This document shows positions 54,648-63,102 of a DNA stretch of 64,000 nucleotides, in pieces; position 1 is the stretch's first letter; each line of letters starts with the position of its first letter. The position numbers were made by a program, and so were the translations under genes. The notes below the pieces were generated by a model. It did not search any database. It was not told the origin of the DNA and was given only the letters and a program-made list of their open reading frames with translations. Source of the stretch: a virus; the IMG/VR virus record IMGVR_UViG_3300050821_002963, positions 62,001 to 126,000 of that record. One strand, given 5' to 3'.

Positions 54648-54832
54648 TGAAACCAAAAGTCAAGCTCGTCGGAACGAACGGCAACATCTTTAATACGCTT
54701 GCGATTTGCTCCAAGGCCCTGAAGGCCTCCGGGCAGCCGGAGAAGGCTCAGGAACTCCAAGAGAAAGTGTTCTCGGCACACAGCTACGATGAGGCTTTGG
54801 CAGCTTGCCTCACCTACGTGGAGGCGTCATGA
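54644..54832 (+). CDS. Small hypothetical helical protein
   Basis: 62 residues, ATGA overlap. VGTNGNIFNTLAICSKALKA then EKAQELQEKVFSAHSYDEAL is a compact helical domain often seen in phage early regions. Function unknown. Confidence 0.5.
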   Translation: MMKPKVKLVGTNGNIFNTLAICSKALKASGQPEKAQELQEKVFSAHSYDEALAACLTYVEAS

Positions 54833-55077
54833 CAGTCGATGAAAAGTTTCCTTGGGTGAAACACACGGGAGCGCGGGGCGGGTACACGGCTGAGGCTTCG
54901 TTGTTGGAATACAATCATCAGTCGTCCTGCCCGGTTTGCGGCTTAGAAGTTTTCAGGCAGCGGGCCTTGCCTACGAAACCACGTGAGCTTGGGGCAATCT
55001 TCGACACGGATGGAGACATCCAATGCTGGGAAGGGAAGTGCAGTTGCGGGACGGACCTTATCATCTTTAACGATTGA
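54829..55077 (+). CDS. Small zinc-binding-like protein
   Basis: 82 residues from ATG 54829. SCPVCGLEVFRQRALPTKPR and CWEGKCSCGTDLIIFND form two Cys pairs. ATGA overlap with the gene before. Confidence 0.5.
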   Translation: MTVDEKFPWVKHTGARGGYTAEASLLEYNHQSSCPVCGLEVFRQRALPTKPRELGAIFDTDGDIQCWEGKCSCGTDLIIFND

Positions 55078-55095
55078 GCCTTGGAGGAGGCGAAC

Positions 55096-55266
55096 ATGAG
55101 AGAACTTATATTGGTGTATCTGGAAGAGCAGAGAGCGTTGCAGAAGAGAATTCTGGAGCCGGTGGACAAACACGACACATACGCCCGTGGTTACCAGGAC
55201 GGGGCTCTGGAAACTCTCCAGCAGTTGAAGTTGTGGGCCGAGCAGTTGGATGAAGTGGCAGCGTAA
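55096..55266 (+). CDS. Small helical protein
   Basis: 56 residues; TTGGAGGAGGCGAAC before ATG 55096. LVYLEEQRALQKRILEPVDK and YQDGALETLQQLKLWAEQLD are amphipathic helices. Function unknown. Confidence 0.5.
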   Translation: MRELILVYLEEQRALQKRILEPVDKHDTYARGYQDGALETLQQLKLWAEQLDEVAA

Positions 55267-55290
55267 TTCAAATCTAGCACGAAGGGAGAA

Positions 55291-55392
55291 ATGGAAATGG
55301 CATCTTATATATTACGGACCTTGCCGGGCTGGTTGTTTCGGGTTTACCTGAGACTCCGGTACCCGGCTCGGCCAGAAATGTGGATACTCTAA
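55291..55392 (+). CDS. 33-residue peptide
   Basis: ACGAAGGGAGAA then ATG 55291; stop shared with the next ATG (TAATG). MEMASYILRTLPGWLFRVYL is amphipathic and basic, possibly membrane-associated. Confidence 0.4.
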   Translation: MEMASYILRTLPGWLFRVYLRLRYPARPEMWIL

Positions 55393-55721
55393 TGGCCAGG
55401 CAATCTCAGAGGGTGCTTGAGGCCCAACGTAGAGAGGCTGAGTTCCAGCGGAAGAAGGCCTTGGTTCGGTTCGAGTGCGACGAGGACCGGCTGAGGAATT
55501 TCTTCGAGCCTGATGAAGAGGGTCGCGACGTGGACGACTTTATTCGCGACTACCTATTAACCGAGCAGCAGCGATACGAGCTGTTCAAACGGAAGTGCAC
55601 GGTCAACGAAATCATGAACGGCCGTGTTGAGCAAAGAGACGGAGACGGCTACGATGAGTTCGAGGCCGGGCTCTTTGCAGATTGGAACGAGAAGCTGGGT
55701 CAGAAGTGCTTTGGATTTTGA
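55392..55721 (+). CDS. Charged hypothetical protein
   Basis: 109 residues from ATG 55392. Long charged helix (SQRVLEAQRREAEFQRKKAL), then acidic DEDRLRNFFEPDEEGRDVDD. No family recognised. Confidence 0.5.
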   Translation: MARQSQRVLEAQRREAEFQRKKALVRFECDEDRLRNFFEPDEEGRDVDDFIRDYLLTEQQRYELFKRKCTVNEIMNGRVEQRDGDGYDEFEAGLFADWNEKLGQKCFGF

Positions 55722-55738
55722 ACGAAGGGAGAAAAAGA

Positions 55739-56410
55739 ATGAGCATGGCAGCAGCGCAAGCGTACTTCGAAGTGGACCACGCGTTAATCAAGAAGTGCCG
55801 GGGCTGTAGTGAGGAAATCTTTCTTCACCAGTCGCGGAGAAATGGGCAGTGGTATTCGACCAGCGTTTTAACCCGACAGGACGGAGCCGGGAATACCATA
55901 AAGGTCACGAGCCGTACGAACTTCCATCATTGCGACCCTGTCGCGAAAGCGAGGTACCAAACACAGCAGCAAGCCAAGCAACAGAACCTGTTCCAGCCAA
56001 AATTAAACGTGGCCGGGATTCAGGCTCTCTTCGACAAGGCCATGCTGCATCTGAAGAATCCTAAAATCTGGTTGCAGACCAAAAGCGGGAAGCCGGTACG
56101 GCTGCATCGGGCTGGGGCCATGTCGAGGTACAAGGGCCAGCTGATGGTGACGGACGGAGAAGATTTCGGGCAGAACATATTCTATGGTCGCATTGACCAG
56201 GCCGGAGTCTTCGATGAGCGGGATGAGTCGACGCAGGAAGTGCGGGAGGTGCTCCAGGAACTCAGCAACGATCCAGCGGGCACAGCATCGAAATACGGGA
56301 AGCTCACCGGCAACTGCTGCTTCTGCCACAGGAAGTTGGAAGACGAGCGGTCCACGGCCGTTGGTTACGGCCCAATCTGTGCAGACCATTACCAGCTCCC
56401 GTGGGGGTGA
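55739..56410 (+). CDS. DUF6011-containing protein
   Basis: 223 residues from ATG 55739. N-terminal zinc-like motif (KKCRGCSEEIFLHQSRRNGQ, later NFHHCDP). The C-terminus KYGKLTGNCCFCHRKLEDER with STAVGYGPICADHYQLPWG is the DUF6011 block: two Cys pairs and G-Y-G-P-x-C. A common phage accessory domain of unknown role, likely nucleic-acid related. Confidence 0.7.
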   Translation: MSMAAAQAYFEVDHALIKKCRGCSEEIFLHQSRRNGQWYSTSVLTRQDGAGNTIKVTSRTNFHHCDPVAKARYQTQQQAKQQNLFQPKLNVAGIQALFDKAMLHLKNPKIWLQTKSGKPVRLHRAGAMSRYKGQLMVTDGEDFGQNIFYGRIDQAGVFDERDESTQEVREVLQELSNDPAGTASKYGKLTGNCCFCHRKLEDERSTAVGYGPICADHYQLPWG

Positions 56411-56417
56411 GCTAACG

Positions 56418-56600
56418 ATGAGTGATAATTGGGAGCATTTAACTCGGAAGGAACGGGCAGCAATCGTGGAGAAGCGTTCTCCAAAAAAGCCTGGCTCGGT
56501 TTGTGCCAGGTGTGGTCGAACGGTAACAGAAGAGGAGTACTCCAGCGGTGAACCTGTTTGCTGCGGAGATTTCGTCATAGCAGAGGAGGATTATAAATAG
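56418..56600 (+). CDS. Small zinc-ribbon-like protein
   Basis: 60 residues from ATG 56418. HLTRKERAAIVEKRSPKKPG then CARCGRTVTEEEYSSGEPVC and CG: two Cys pairs. Function unknown. Confidence 0.5.
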   Translation: MSDNWEHLTRKERAAIVEKRSPKKPGSVCARCGRTVTEEEYSSGEPVCCGDFVIAEEDYK

Positions 56601-56810
56601 ATGAGACTAATCCTATGGCCCTTAGTCTTTGCGTTGTACGTCCTGGAGGCTCTGGACGAGTTACGGTGGCGTATGTGGCTGGCGATGTGGGTTACCGCGA
56701 ACTACGTACTTGGCACAAAGCCTCACCTGGAACTGGCCTGCATTATGCTGAGACGGAAAGCGGCTCAGCAACGTCTCAGGGTTTCACGAACTATATGGAG
56801 GAGAAAATGA
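56601..56810 (+). CDS. Small membrane-associated protein
   Basis: 69 residues, abuts the previous stop. Hydrophobic start (LILWPLVFALYVLEALDELR), a second Trp-rich stretch (WRMWLAMWVTANYVLG) and a basic end. Probably membrane-bound. Confidence 0.5.
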   Translation: MRLILWPLVFALYVLEALDELRWRMWLAMWVTANYVLGTKPHLELACIMLRRKAAQQRLRVSRTIWRRK

Positions 56811-57079
56811 AACTCGACTTCGAACAACGACAGAGAGCCAATGCCCTTGTGGCTGAGGTTCAAGACGACGTGGATTTGGCAGCGGAGGAGATAATCGGCC
56901 TTCGAGATTTGTTGGAGAAGTTATACAGGGCTTCCTCTGGCTTTGCTATTATGCGGGAAGACCAAGCGTCCCCGGACGAGCTGGTAGTTGGGCACATTCG
57001 GGGAACAATAATTCATGCTGGTGAGCTCAGACAGTTGAATGAGGCTTTGAGGGCAGTGGAAGAAGCGAAGGAGGATTAA
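56807..57079 (+). CDS. Hypothetical helical protein
   Basis: 90 residues from ATG 56807 (GGAGGAGAAA upstream, ATGA overlap). LVAEVQDDVDLAAEEIIGLR and LVVGHIRGTIIHAGELRQLN suggest a helical bundle. Last gene before promoter 2. Confidence 0.5.
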   Translation: MKLDFEQRQRANALVAEVQDDVDLAAEEIIGLRDLLEKLYRASSGFAIMREDQASPDELVVGHIRGTIIHAGELRQLNEALRAVEEAKED

Positions 57080-57083
57080 CTTC

Positions 57084-57112
57084 TGGACATTAGATAAAGA
57101 AAATTCTATACT
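57084..57112 (+). promoter_or_regulatory. Sigma70-type promoter, copy 2 of 3
   Basis: TGGACA (57084-57089), 17 bases, TATACT (57107-57112), with the shared GACATTAGATA and CTATACTTTT. Drives the vWA gene, whose ATG is 42 bases downstream of the -10. Confidence 0.82.
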
Positions 57113-57153
57113 TTTCCGATGGAGAATCTCAGCTTAAAGAACAGGAGAATAGC

Positions 57154-58188
57154 ATGGCGAACGAAAAGAAGTTCGAAGTTGCGGGAAATGTTTCCATCGC
57201 CCACTCTGGCAAGACGACGGTGATGGAGAAGGAGGAATTTGAAAAAGCGGTCGATACCGTTTCGGCAGGAGCTGGACAATCCCTGACGGAAATGTACGAC
57301 CGCTACTCACGATTGCTCTACGTCATCGACGCGTCTGGTTCGATGGGCGACGGGCTGCTCTCGGAAGATACCATCAGGCAGTTCAAGTGGACGCCCGAGA
57401 TTCTGGAAGCCTTCCGGAAGCAGATGGACAAGGACGGGTACTTCACAAAGATGGCAGCCAAGAAAAGCGTGGCGGACATAGACGAAGAGGATGAATTCGA
57501 CGAGGACGACGAGGAAGATTTTGAGGAAGAAGAGCCGGAGTTTACATCGGCATACGACCTCAGCGACGACCAGCTGAAGTGGGAAATTGTTTCTAACAAT
57601 CTCCAATATGAGTATGATGTGAACCTTCCGACGGATTATCAATTCCGGAGGAAAGGACGTTCCAAGATGATGGCTGTGAAAGACGCGGCCAAGGGATTCG
57701 TCGGGGAGCGTTTCAAAAAGTTCTCGGATGCAAAAGTCGGCGTCTTCAAGTTCGAGGACAATCCGGAGCTGATGGTTTCTCCGGGTGCTTCCGAACAGGA
57801 AGTCATAAACGCAATCAATCGGCTGCCGGATGGCGGCGGTGGCGGAACAAATATATACAGGGCTGTGGACCGGGCTGTGAACGAGTTGCAAAAGCGCGGC
57901 TCGGAACTGAAGCTGAACCATATCGTCCTCGTCTCGGACGGGGCAGACCACGGGGCTATCAATATCAAAAACCTCGTTCCCAACATGAAGGCGAACGGCA
58001 TCGTTTTCGACTTCATCTATATCAAAGGGCCGGGGCAGGACCCCACAGCGGAGGCGGTCGGGGAAGTTCTCAAAGGCGTCTGTGAAGCCACGGGCGGAGA
58101 ATATACGGTCGTCACTACGGAGAAGGACTTCGAGGTGAAATTCCTTGCGGTCTCGAACCGGCCTTTGCTTCCGCCGGCAAGAAGTTGA
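57154..58188 (+). CDS. von Willebrand factor A domain protein
   Basis: 344 residues. LLYVIDASGSMGDGLL (MIDAS D-x-S-x-S, about residue 59), GGGGGTNIYRAVDRAVNELQ (Thr) and HIVLVSDGADHGAINIKNL (D-G) are present. Between them lies a strongly acidic insert (DEEDEFDEDDEEDFEEEEPE). Cytoplasmic. vWA proteins often pair with MoxR ATPases; none is seen here. Could work with the Ro60 protein or in early takeover. Confidence 0.8.
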   Translation: MANEKKFEVAGNVSIAHSGKTTVMEKEEFEKAVDTVSAGAGQSLTEMYDRYSRLLYVIDASGSMGDGLLSEDTIRQFKWTPEILEAFRKQMDKDGYFTKMAAKKSVADIDEEDEFDEDDEEDFEEEEPEFTSAYDLSDDQLKWEIVSNNLQYEYDVNLPTDYQFRRKGRSKMMAVKDAAKGFVGERFKKFSDAKVGVFKFEDNPELMVSPGASEQEVINAINRLPDGGGGGTNIYRAVDRAVNELQKRGSELKLNHIVLVSDGADHGAINIKNLVPNMKANGIVFDFIYIKGPGQDPTAEAVGEVLKGVCEATGGEYTVVTTEKDFEVKFLAVSNRPLLPPARS

Positions 58189-58232
58189 GAATTCGGCCAA
58201 GCGGAACTGTACAATATAGATTGGAGGACGGT

Positions 58233-58496
58233 ATGCCGGGAATTGTGATAAATGTCCGGAAGTCGGACATCAGACATATCCGTATCAGCTGCCGCTGTGG
58301 GAGACAGACGATTGCAGAAATCCCACAGCAGGTGGCTGCGGCTATGAACCTTCACGTTTGCGGATGCGGTGCTGGATACGGAATACAGCAGCAGGCATCC
58401 GGGCAGTGGGAAATCAAACGCATGGTGGATTCGGTTTCGGATATGGCTGTGATGGATGCGGAGCAAGCGGCAGAGAAAAAAGATTGGAAGATGTAA
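58233..58496 (+). CDS. Small protein with Cys cluster
   Basis: 87 residues from ATG 58233, after GGAGGACGGT. A TTG at 58185 overlapping the previous stop is an alternative. IRISCRCGRQTIAEIPQQVA and LHVCGCGAGYGIQQQ: two C-x-C pairs, probably zinc-binding. Confidence 0.5.
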   Translation: MPGIVINVRKSDIRHIRISCRCGRQTIAEIPQQVAAAMNLHVCGCGAGYGIQQQASGQWEIKRMVDSVSDMAVMDAEQAAEKKDWKM

Positions 58497-59669
58497 ATGG
58501 CTCGGATTTGGTTCAGCTATGGTGGGCAGTGGCTTAATTTAGGCACAGCCCACTCGTTTACGTTTACTGTCAAAACACAGAAAGGAAAAGGCATGCCAAG
58601 AGGGAGACACAGAGTACCAAGAACGCCGAAAGTAAAAGTCCCAAAGCCGGCGAAGATACCACGGCCAAAGACCAAGGACCTGCGTATGGTTCTGAAGGGG
58701 CTGGTAACAGTTTCCATTCAGAATCGTATCGCGTCATTGTCCTACGCTTTGCAGTGGTACGATGGGGCCCTTCACTATCTCATTACGAAGGGGCTTATCA
58801 CTCCGGCCTTGACCAAGACGTTGGAGATAGCGGTGAAGTGCCGGAAGCAGGGCATCGGCACGAACATAGACCATGAGAAGGAAGCGGCTTTCCTCATGGC
58901 TATCAGACAGTATGAGAAAGCAGCGGCTTCACTGAAGCCCCCTTCGGTGGATTCGTTCGTAAAACTGTTTCAGGCCAAAAAAGCGGAGATGGAACTGAAG
59001 CAGCAGAAACTTCTAGCGAAGTTCGGGAACATCATCGAGATGCTCCAGAAGTCCATCGGCAACAGAGTCAAGTTGGAAGTGGCCGATGCTCCGAAGGAGG
59101 TGCAGTACAATCCGGCTATGACTTCGCTCAGCTATAATCGCGACGCAGCTAAGAATCTGGCCCTCAAGTTTCGAGCAGAGGGCCTCTTGGCCGTGTTCGT
59201 GGACCAGCTGGATGTGTTAGCCAAGCACGCGGCTCTACAATCGGATGGGAAAGGCGGTTGGGAATACAGCGTGGACCGGCACCTGGAAGTGGAACGGGCC
59301 ATGCTCCTATCCTTTATCGAGTTCGCGAAAACGGGGGATGCTCCGGGCAAATTGGTACGCTCTGGTAACTTTGCACCCAAGACCCCAAGACAGCCCGGCT
59401 CAGGGGCTCCTAGAGTCTTCCATAAGGGTCCTAAAGTCGCTGGGCTCTACGTTCAGGGCTCTGCCGGGGCCACGGTCTACGAGCGACTCATAGATGGGAA
59501 GCCGTGGAAGTTCGTGGATCTCTTTAACGGCATCAGCTTCGCGAACCCAGTTTGGCTCGTGCGGAGAATGGTCCGGCACGGGAAGACGACCGGAGTGTGG
59601 GAAGTTGTGGCCGATGAGAAAAAGGGCACGGCCCACATGACCAAGCTCCCAGCGGGGGTGCAGCCGTGA
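58497..59669 (+). CDS. Hypothetical protein, 390 residues
   Basis: Abuts the previous stop. A basic Pro-rich segment (RVPRTPKVKVPKPAKIPRPK) near residue 40-60 is followed by a helical domain (FGNIIEMLQKSIGNRVKLEV, LALKFRAEGLLAVFVDQLDV) and a Trp-containing beta end (WEVVADEKKGTAHMTKLPAG). No family recognised. Large for this early region. Confidence 0.5.
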   Translation: MARIWFSYGGQWLNLGTAHSFTFTVKTQKGKGMPRGRHRVPRTPKVKVPKPAKIPRPKTKDLRMVLKGLVTVSIQNRIASLSYALQWYDGALHYLITKGLITPALTKTLEIAVKCRKQGIGTNIDHEKEAAFLMAIRQYEKAAASLKPPSVDSFVKLFQAKKAEMELKQQKLLAKFGNIIEMLQKSIGNRVKLEVADAPKEVQYNPAMTSLSYNRDAAKNLALKFRAEGLLAVFVDQLDVLAKHAALQSDGKGGWEYSVDRHLEVERAMLLSFIEFAKTGDAPGKLVRSGNFAPKTPRQPGSGAPRVFHKGPKVAGLYVQGSAGATVYERLIDGKPWKFVDLFNGISFANPVWLVRRMVRHGKTTGVWEVVADEKKGTAHMTKLPAGVQP

Positions 59670-59806
59670 AATTCTTAGTCACCGTTACACGAATCTATGG
59701 CAAAGAAATTGAGGCCAAGGATGAGACAGAAGCCTGCAAGTTGGCCGGCGAATGGAAACCAACAGATGAAGACATGGACGAGGAGACGATAGAGGTGGAG
59801 CAATGA
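59666..59806 (+). CDS. 46-residue hypothetical protein
   Basis: GTG 59666 overlaps the previous stop (GTGA). MKFLVTVTRIYGKEIEAKDE then an acidic helix-like end (DEDMDEETIEVEQ). Resembles short phage proteins with a beta-alpha core. Stop overlaps the next start. Confidence 0.5.
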   Translation: MKFLVTVTRIYGKEIEAKDETEACKLAGEWKPTDEDMDEETIEVEQ

Positions 59807-59919
59807 TGAACCTACTGAACTGGGTGTCGGCCAATCCTTGGATGACTGGCATCATTCTCGTGCTCTTCTTTGGTGGCATTGAGGAGTGTATTCGGGCTGC
59901 CAGAGGGAAGCGGTCATGA
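59803..59919 (+). CDS. 38-residue membrane peptide
   Basis: ATG 59803 (or 59806) to TGA 59919; ATGA overlap on both sides. MMNLLNWVSANPWMTGIILV then LFFGGIEECIRAARGKRS: one span and a basic tail. Confidence 0.45.
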   Translation: MMNLLNWVSANPWMTGIILVLFFGGIEECIRAARGKRS

Positions 59920-60263
59920 GGCTCTTTCGCGTATTCAACAGAGCACGTGCTGGTCGTTGGTTCTTTGCGGAGTCTGAGGCTAGGGCCAGAGTCTTGGCTC
60001 TAGCTGATGGCTTCGTCCGGAAGCCGGAGAATATCACAGCCGTGAAGGACCAGACGGATTTCTTTCGGACTGAGAACCCAACCGACGTGGATGCTGTGAA
60101 GGTGGAAGGTACAGCCTGCGTCTTGGTTCAAGGGCCAACAAACGGGGCTGAAGTCATAAAACTTATTCTAGCTGGGAAGAAGCCTGAATACTCCCGGTCG
60201 TGGTGCGTGTACGACCCAATCCAGAAGAAAACGGTGCGGGACTTGTCAAAAGGAATTTCGTAG
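59916..60263 (+). CDS. Hypothetical protein
   Basis: 115 residues from ATG 59916. MRLFRVFNRARAGRWFFAES and ARARVLALADGFVRKPENIT resemble small phage proteins in which aromatic and Ala-rich segments alternate. No family recognised. Confidence 0.5.
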   Translation: MRLFRVFNRARAGRWFFAESEARARVLALADGFVRKPENITAVKDQTDFFRTENPTDVDAVKVEGTACVLVQGPTNGAEVIKLILAGKKPEYSRSWCVYDPIQKKTVRDLSKGIS

Positions 60264-60278
60264 AAAGGAATTGAGCTC

Positions 60279-60764
60279 ATGGACCCAAGCTCGATTGCGG
60301 CACTGGAACGGAACCTGAAGACGATGGGAGGGAAACCTGTTGGGGAAGATGCCGAGAATATCATCTGGCAGCTCCCTAATGGGATGCGCTGGCCGGTAGA
60401 GAAAATGGACAAGGGTTTGGTCTTGTCCAAGGAACAAGCGACGGGCAAGAAACCATTGCCACCAAAGCAGCTCCTGGCCCTGCCGGAGCCCACCCATAGT
60501 GTTGCCTTGGTTAAGGCTCCAGTGCCGGAGCGAGAAGAGCCTATGGTTCAGAAAGAAGTTACGGCATCCAGCCTTCTGAACCAGATGGTTCCTATCAATC
60601 GGCGGAGAGGAGATTGCAAGAGAAGGGCGGATTGCAAGACGCAGAAAGGCCACAGTCTTTCTCCCGAGTTCGTGAGGGAAGCGGACCGGATTTTCAAAGA
60701 GAAGGGTAGGGCTGCGGCCCAGGAGTTCATCAGAAGTAAACGGGACCTCTGGAGTGCGAGATAA
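60279..60764 (+). CDS. Hypothetical basic protein
   Basis: 161 residues; AAAGGAATTGAGCTC before ATG. Pro/Glu-rich middle and a Cys-containing basic stretch (RRRGDCKRRADCKTQKGHSL). C-terminal helix. Function unknown. Confidence 0.5.
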   Translation: MDPSSIAALERNLKTMGGKPVGEDAENIIWQLPNGMRWPVEKMDKGLVLSKEQATGKKPLPPKQLLALPEPTHSVALVKAPVPEREEPMVQKEVTASSLLNQMVPINRRRGDCKRRADCKTQKGHSLSPEFVREADRIFKEKGRAAAQEFIRSKRDLWSAR

Positions 60765-60781
60765 GGATAGAAGGAGATGAA

Positions 60782-61636
60782 ATGGCAAAACCTGTGTTGA
60801 AGGAAGGTACCAAGACAACGATTCCACTGGACAGCATCAGAGAGGAACTGTTCGTGAGGAAAGGGGGGTTGGACCAGGACCATGTGATTCAGTTGATGCT
60901 TATTTATGACGCTGGCGGCAAGCTGCCACCAATTCAAGTTACGCCGGATTGGGTTTTGGTGGATGGCCGGCACAGATTGGAAGCGATGCGAGCAGCAGAC
61001 ATGAAAGAAGCCGAAGTGGAAGTGATGTCCACCAAAGGCTTGGATAAAAACGGTCTGCTTCTGAAAGCCTTCGAAGCCAATCTTGGCGGCTCTCTGCCAC
61101 CGAAAACGGAAGATATCAAATACACCATCAAGCAGCTTCTTCTGCACGGCTGGTCGGAGCGGAAGATTGAGGGAGAGCTTCCCTACCCAAAGAGCGTGGC
61201 ACACAGATACGTCAGGGACGCGGCTCTGGAGCGGAACAGGGATCAGAGAATCGTGGCCATCCAGTTGCTGGCGAAGGGCCATACTCTGGCCATGGCTGCG
61301 AAGGAGTCCGGCGTAACGGAAGGGGAGCTGAAGGCGGCTCTGGATGGGGCCAGGAAAAAGCAAGTGAACATGGCTTCCAGAAAAGGGGCTATAGCTACCC
61401 AGTTCAGAAACCTGAACATGGGCTTGGGAAAAATGTTCACGCAGATGATGGAGGATTTCGGGACTGGCAATCTGCGGGAAGAAACAGTTTGGGAACACTT
61501 GAACCACGCGTTGCGTCTGGCCGAAGGAACGGTGAGGCAAATCGTGGACAAGAAAAAGAGATTCGAGACGGAGATAGAGCAAAGAAATTCTCTGTCCACC
61601 GGCTCGAAAGCTGTACACGAACTGGCACAGCAGTAG
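60782..61636 (+). CDS. ParB-like DNA-binding/nuclease-domain protein
   Basis: 284 residues. TIPLDSIREELFVRKGGLDQ and PDWVLVDGRHRLEAMRAADM are the ParB N-terminal signature (G-R-H-R). KQLLLHGWSERKIEGELPYP and AVHRYVRD-type segments (read SVAHRYVRDAALERN) are a helix-turn-helix, and a helical C-terminus follows. Could act as a transcription regulator or partition protein. Unlike the ParB-like proteins at 15561 and 31410, it has the DNA-binding part and no leader. Confidence 0.75.
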   Translation: MAKPVLKEGTKTTIPLDSIREELFVRKGGLDQDHVIQLMLIYDAGGKLPPIQVTPDWVLVDGRHRLEAMRAADMKEAEVEVMSTKGLDKNGLLLKAFEANLGGSLPPKTEDIKYTIKQLLLHGWSERKIEGELPYPKSVAHRYVRDAALERNRDQRIVAIQLLAKGHTLAMAAKESGVTEGELKAALDGARKKQVNMASRKGAIATQFRNLNMGLGKMFTQMMEDFGTGNLREETVWEHLNHALRLAEGTVRQIVDKKKRFETEIEQRNSLSTGSKAVHELAQQ

Positions 61637-61676
61637 AAATAAAATAGTAAATTAAAAAGGACGAAGGGAGAAACAA

Positions 61677-62081
61677 ATGAAGAGTATTACTCAAGCAATC
61701 CGAGACGTACGAGAGCAGTACGAAGAAGCTATGGAAGAGTCACTCCGAGCTCAGCAAAAAGCAGCTTCTTTGGCTGAGGCTCTGGAAATGCTGAATGGTT
61801 TGCCAGCACTGGTCAATGGCACAGGCAAAGTAGGTCGTAAGGTGTCTGTGGCAAAGCAGGTGGCGACTCCAATATCTCTCAATAAGCCGGGAACGAAGTT
61901 TTGGCCGGCTGTGTACCAGCAGCTGCTCTCCGGTTCCAAAGAGTACACGGTAAAGGAACTCGTAACGGCTGCGTCACAGCGACGCTCAGGAGATCGTAAG
62001 GCGGCGTATGGCGGGTTTTCCTACTTGCTGAGGATAGGGGTCATCAAGCGGGAAGGAGATAAGGTTATCTGGAACAAATGA
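61677..62081 (+). CDS. Coiled-coil plus winged-helix-like protein
   Basis: 134 residues; ACGAAGGGAGAAACAA before ATG. N-terminal coiled coil (VREQYEEAMEESLRAQQKAA), a linker, then KEYTVKELVTAASQRRSGDR and GGFSYLLRIGVIKREGDKVI, a winged-helix with a terminal hairpin. Likely a small DNA-binding regulator. Confidence 0.6.
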   Translation: MKSITQAIRDVREQYEEAMEESLRAQQKAASLAEALEMLNGLPALVNGTGKVGRKVSVAKQVATPISLNKPGTKFWPAVYQQLLSGSKEYTVKELVTAASQRRSGDRKAAYGGFSYLLRIGVIKREGDKVIWNK

Positions 62082-62914
62082 AAAGAGCGCTCTTCACTTC
62101 GAAGAACCTAATCGGTGACGCGCTGTACATCCAGCCGGCACTGAAGGCGTGGTCGCAGCAGCATCCGGGGTGGGCAATAGACTTGCTCACCCTGGACGAC
62201 CACATAGCCTGTCTCTACGAGGGCATGGGGATTCCTAATCTGCGAGTCGTCTACAACGACCCAAAAAATCTGGAGCAAGGCCACATTCGTTTGGACTATC
62301 AAGACGAATACGATTTCCAGCACACGTTCAATGTGAATGCGGCCTTCACTCTGGGCCACGAAAAGAAACTTCATATCTCCCAAGCGTACATGTCCCTATT
62401 GGGTCTGGAAGTCCCTGAGGGGCTACCCAAAGTCGCCTACACACCGCCGCAGGGCGACGCGGAATCGGACCTTATACTTGTTTCCATGTTCTCAAAGTCG
62501 TGCGCCTCTAGGAGCGGCAAAGCCCCTAACAAAATGCTGGGGTGGGGGCATTGGCTTTCCATCATTTCCATATTGCGGCAACTGGGCCCAGTTCGGTTCC
62601 TAGGAGGGCCGGGCGATGAGGCTCCATTACCTATCCTCAAAGAGGAGTACGTAACGGGTCGGCCACTGCCGTGGGTGGCTCGGACCATGAAGCGGGCAAA
62701 ACTACTCGTCAGTATAGATAATGGCATGGGCCATCTGGCAGCAACGCAGGGATTGCCGACGATACTTTTCTATCCCAAGTGCCTGAACATTAACTGGATC
62801 GTTCCAGCGAACAACAAGATGATGCTTCTACATATGGATCCAACACAGATGACGATTCCGGATGCGGTCACATTCGTTCGGAAAGGGTTGCAGAGACTTT
62901 GGAGGGAGGAATGA
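62078..62914 (+). CDS. Glycosyltransferase family 9-like
   Basis: 278 residues, ATGA overlap. LFTSKNLIGDALYIQPALKA (N-x-x-G-D-x-L/x-x-x-P-A, the heptosyltransferase start) and LLVSIDNGMGHLAATQGLPT with ILFYPK (D-x-x-x-x-H-x-A, donor-binding) are clear GT9 blocks. Tenth glycosyltransferase of the window and the only one in the putative early region. Confidence 0.75.
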   Translation: MKRALFTSKNLIGDALYIQPALKAWSQQHPGWAIDLLTLDDHIACLYEGMGIPNLRVVYNDPKNLEQGHIRLDYQDEYDFQHTFNVNAAFTLGHEKKLHISQAYMSLLGLEVPEGLPKVAYTPPQGDAESDLILVSMFSKSCASRSGKAPNKMLGWGHWLSIISILRQLGPVRFLGGPGDEAPLPILKEEYVTGRPLPWVARTMKRAKLLVSIDNGMGHLAATQGLPTILFYPKCLNINWIVPANNKMMLLHMDPTQMTIPDAVTFVRKGLQRLWREE

Positions 62915-63102
62915 GAAACGGGAATCACCACACAAAAGCATACAGATTAGATAAGCAGGTTCCAATACGAGTGCTTGGTGGTGGAGAGGTGAGACTTCCG
63001 CTGAGTTCTGGTTTCAAAAAACAGTTGAAGAAATGCCATCATAAAAAGCAGCGGGCTTGGGACAAGAAGGTGGCGAATGGAGAACAGCATGGCGAAAAGT
63101 AA
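62911..63102 (+). CDS. Small basic protein
   Basis: 63 residues from ATG 62911 (GGAGGA upstream, ATGA overlap). VPIRVLGGGEVRLPLSSGFK then a Lys/His-rich helix (KKCHHKKQRAWDKKVANGEQ). Possibly nucleic-acid binding. Confidence 0.45.
   Translation: MRNGNHHTKAYRLDKQVPIRVLGGGEVRLPLSSGFKKQLKKCHHKKQRAWDKKVANGEQHGEK

Noticed and set aside
60548-61618. Long minus-strand frame (356 codons)
   Set aside because: It lies opposite two well-supported + strand genes (including the ParB-like one), has no ribosome-binding site and its translation is rich in Phe, His and Arg runs typical of antisense frames.
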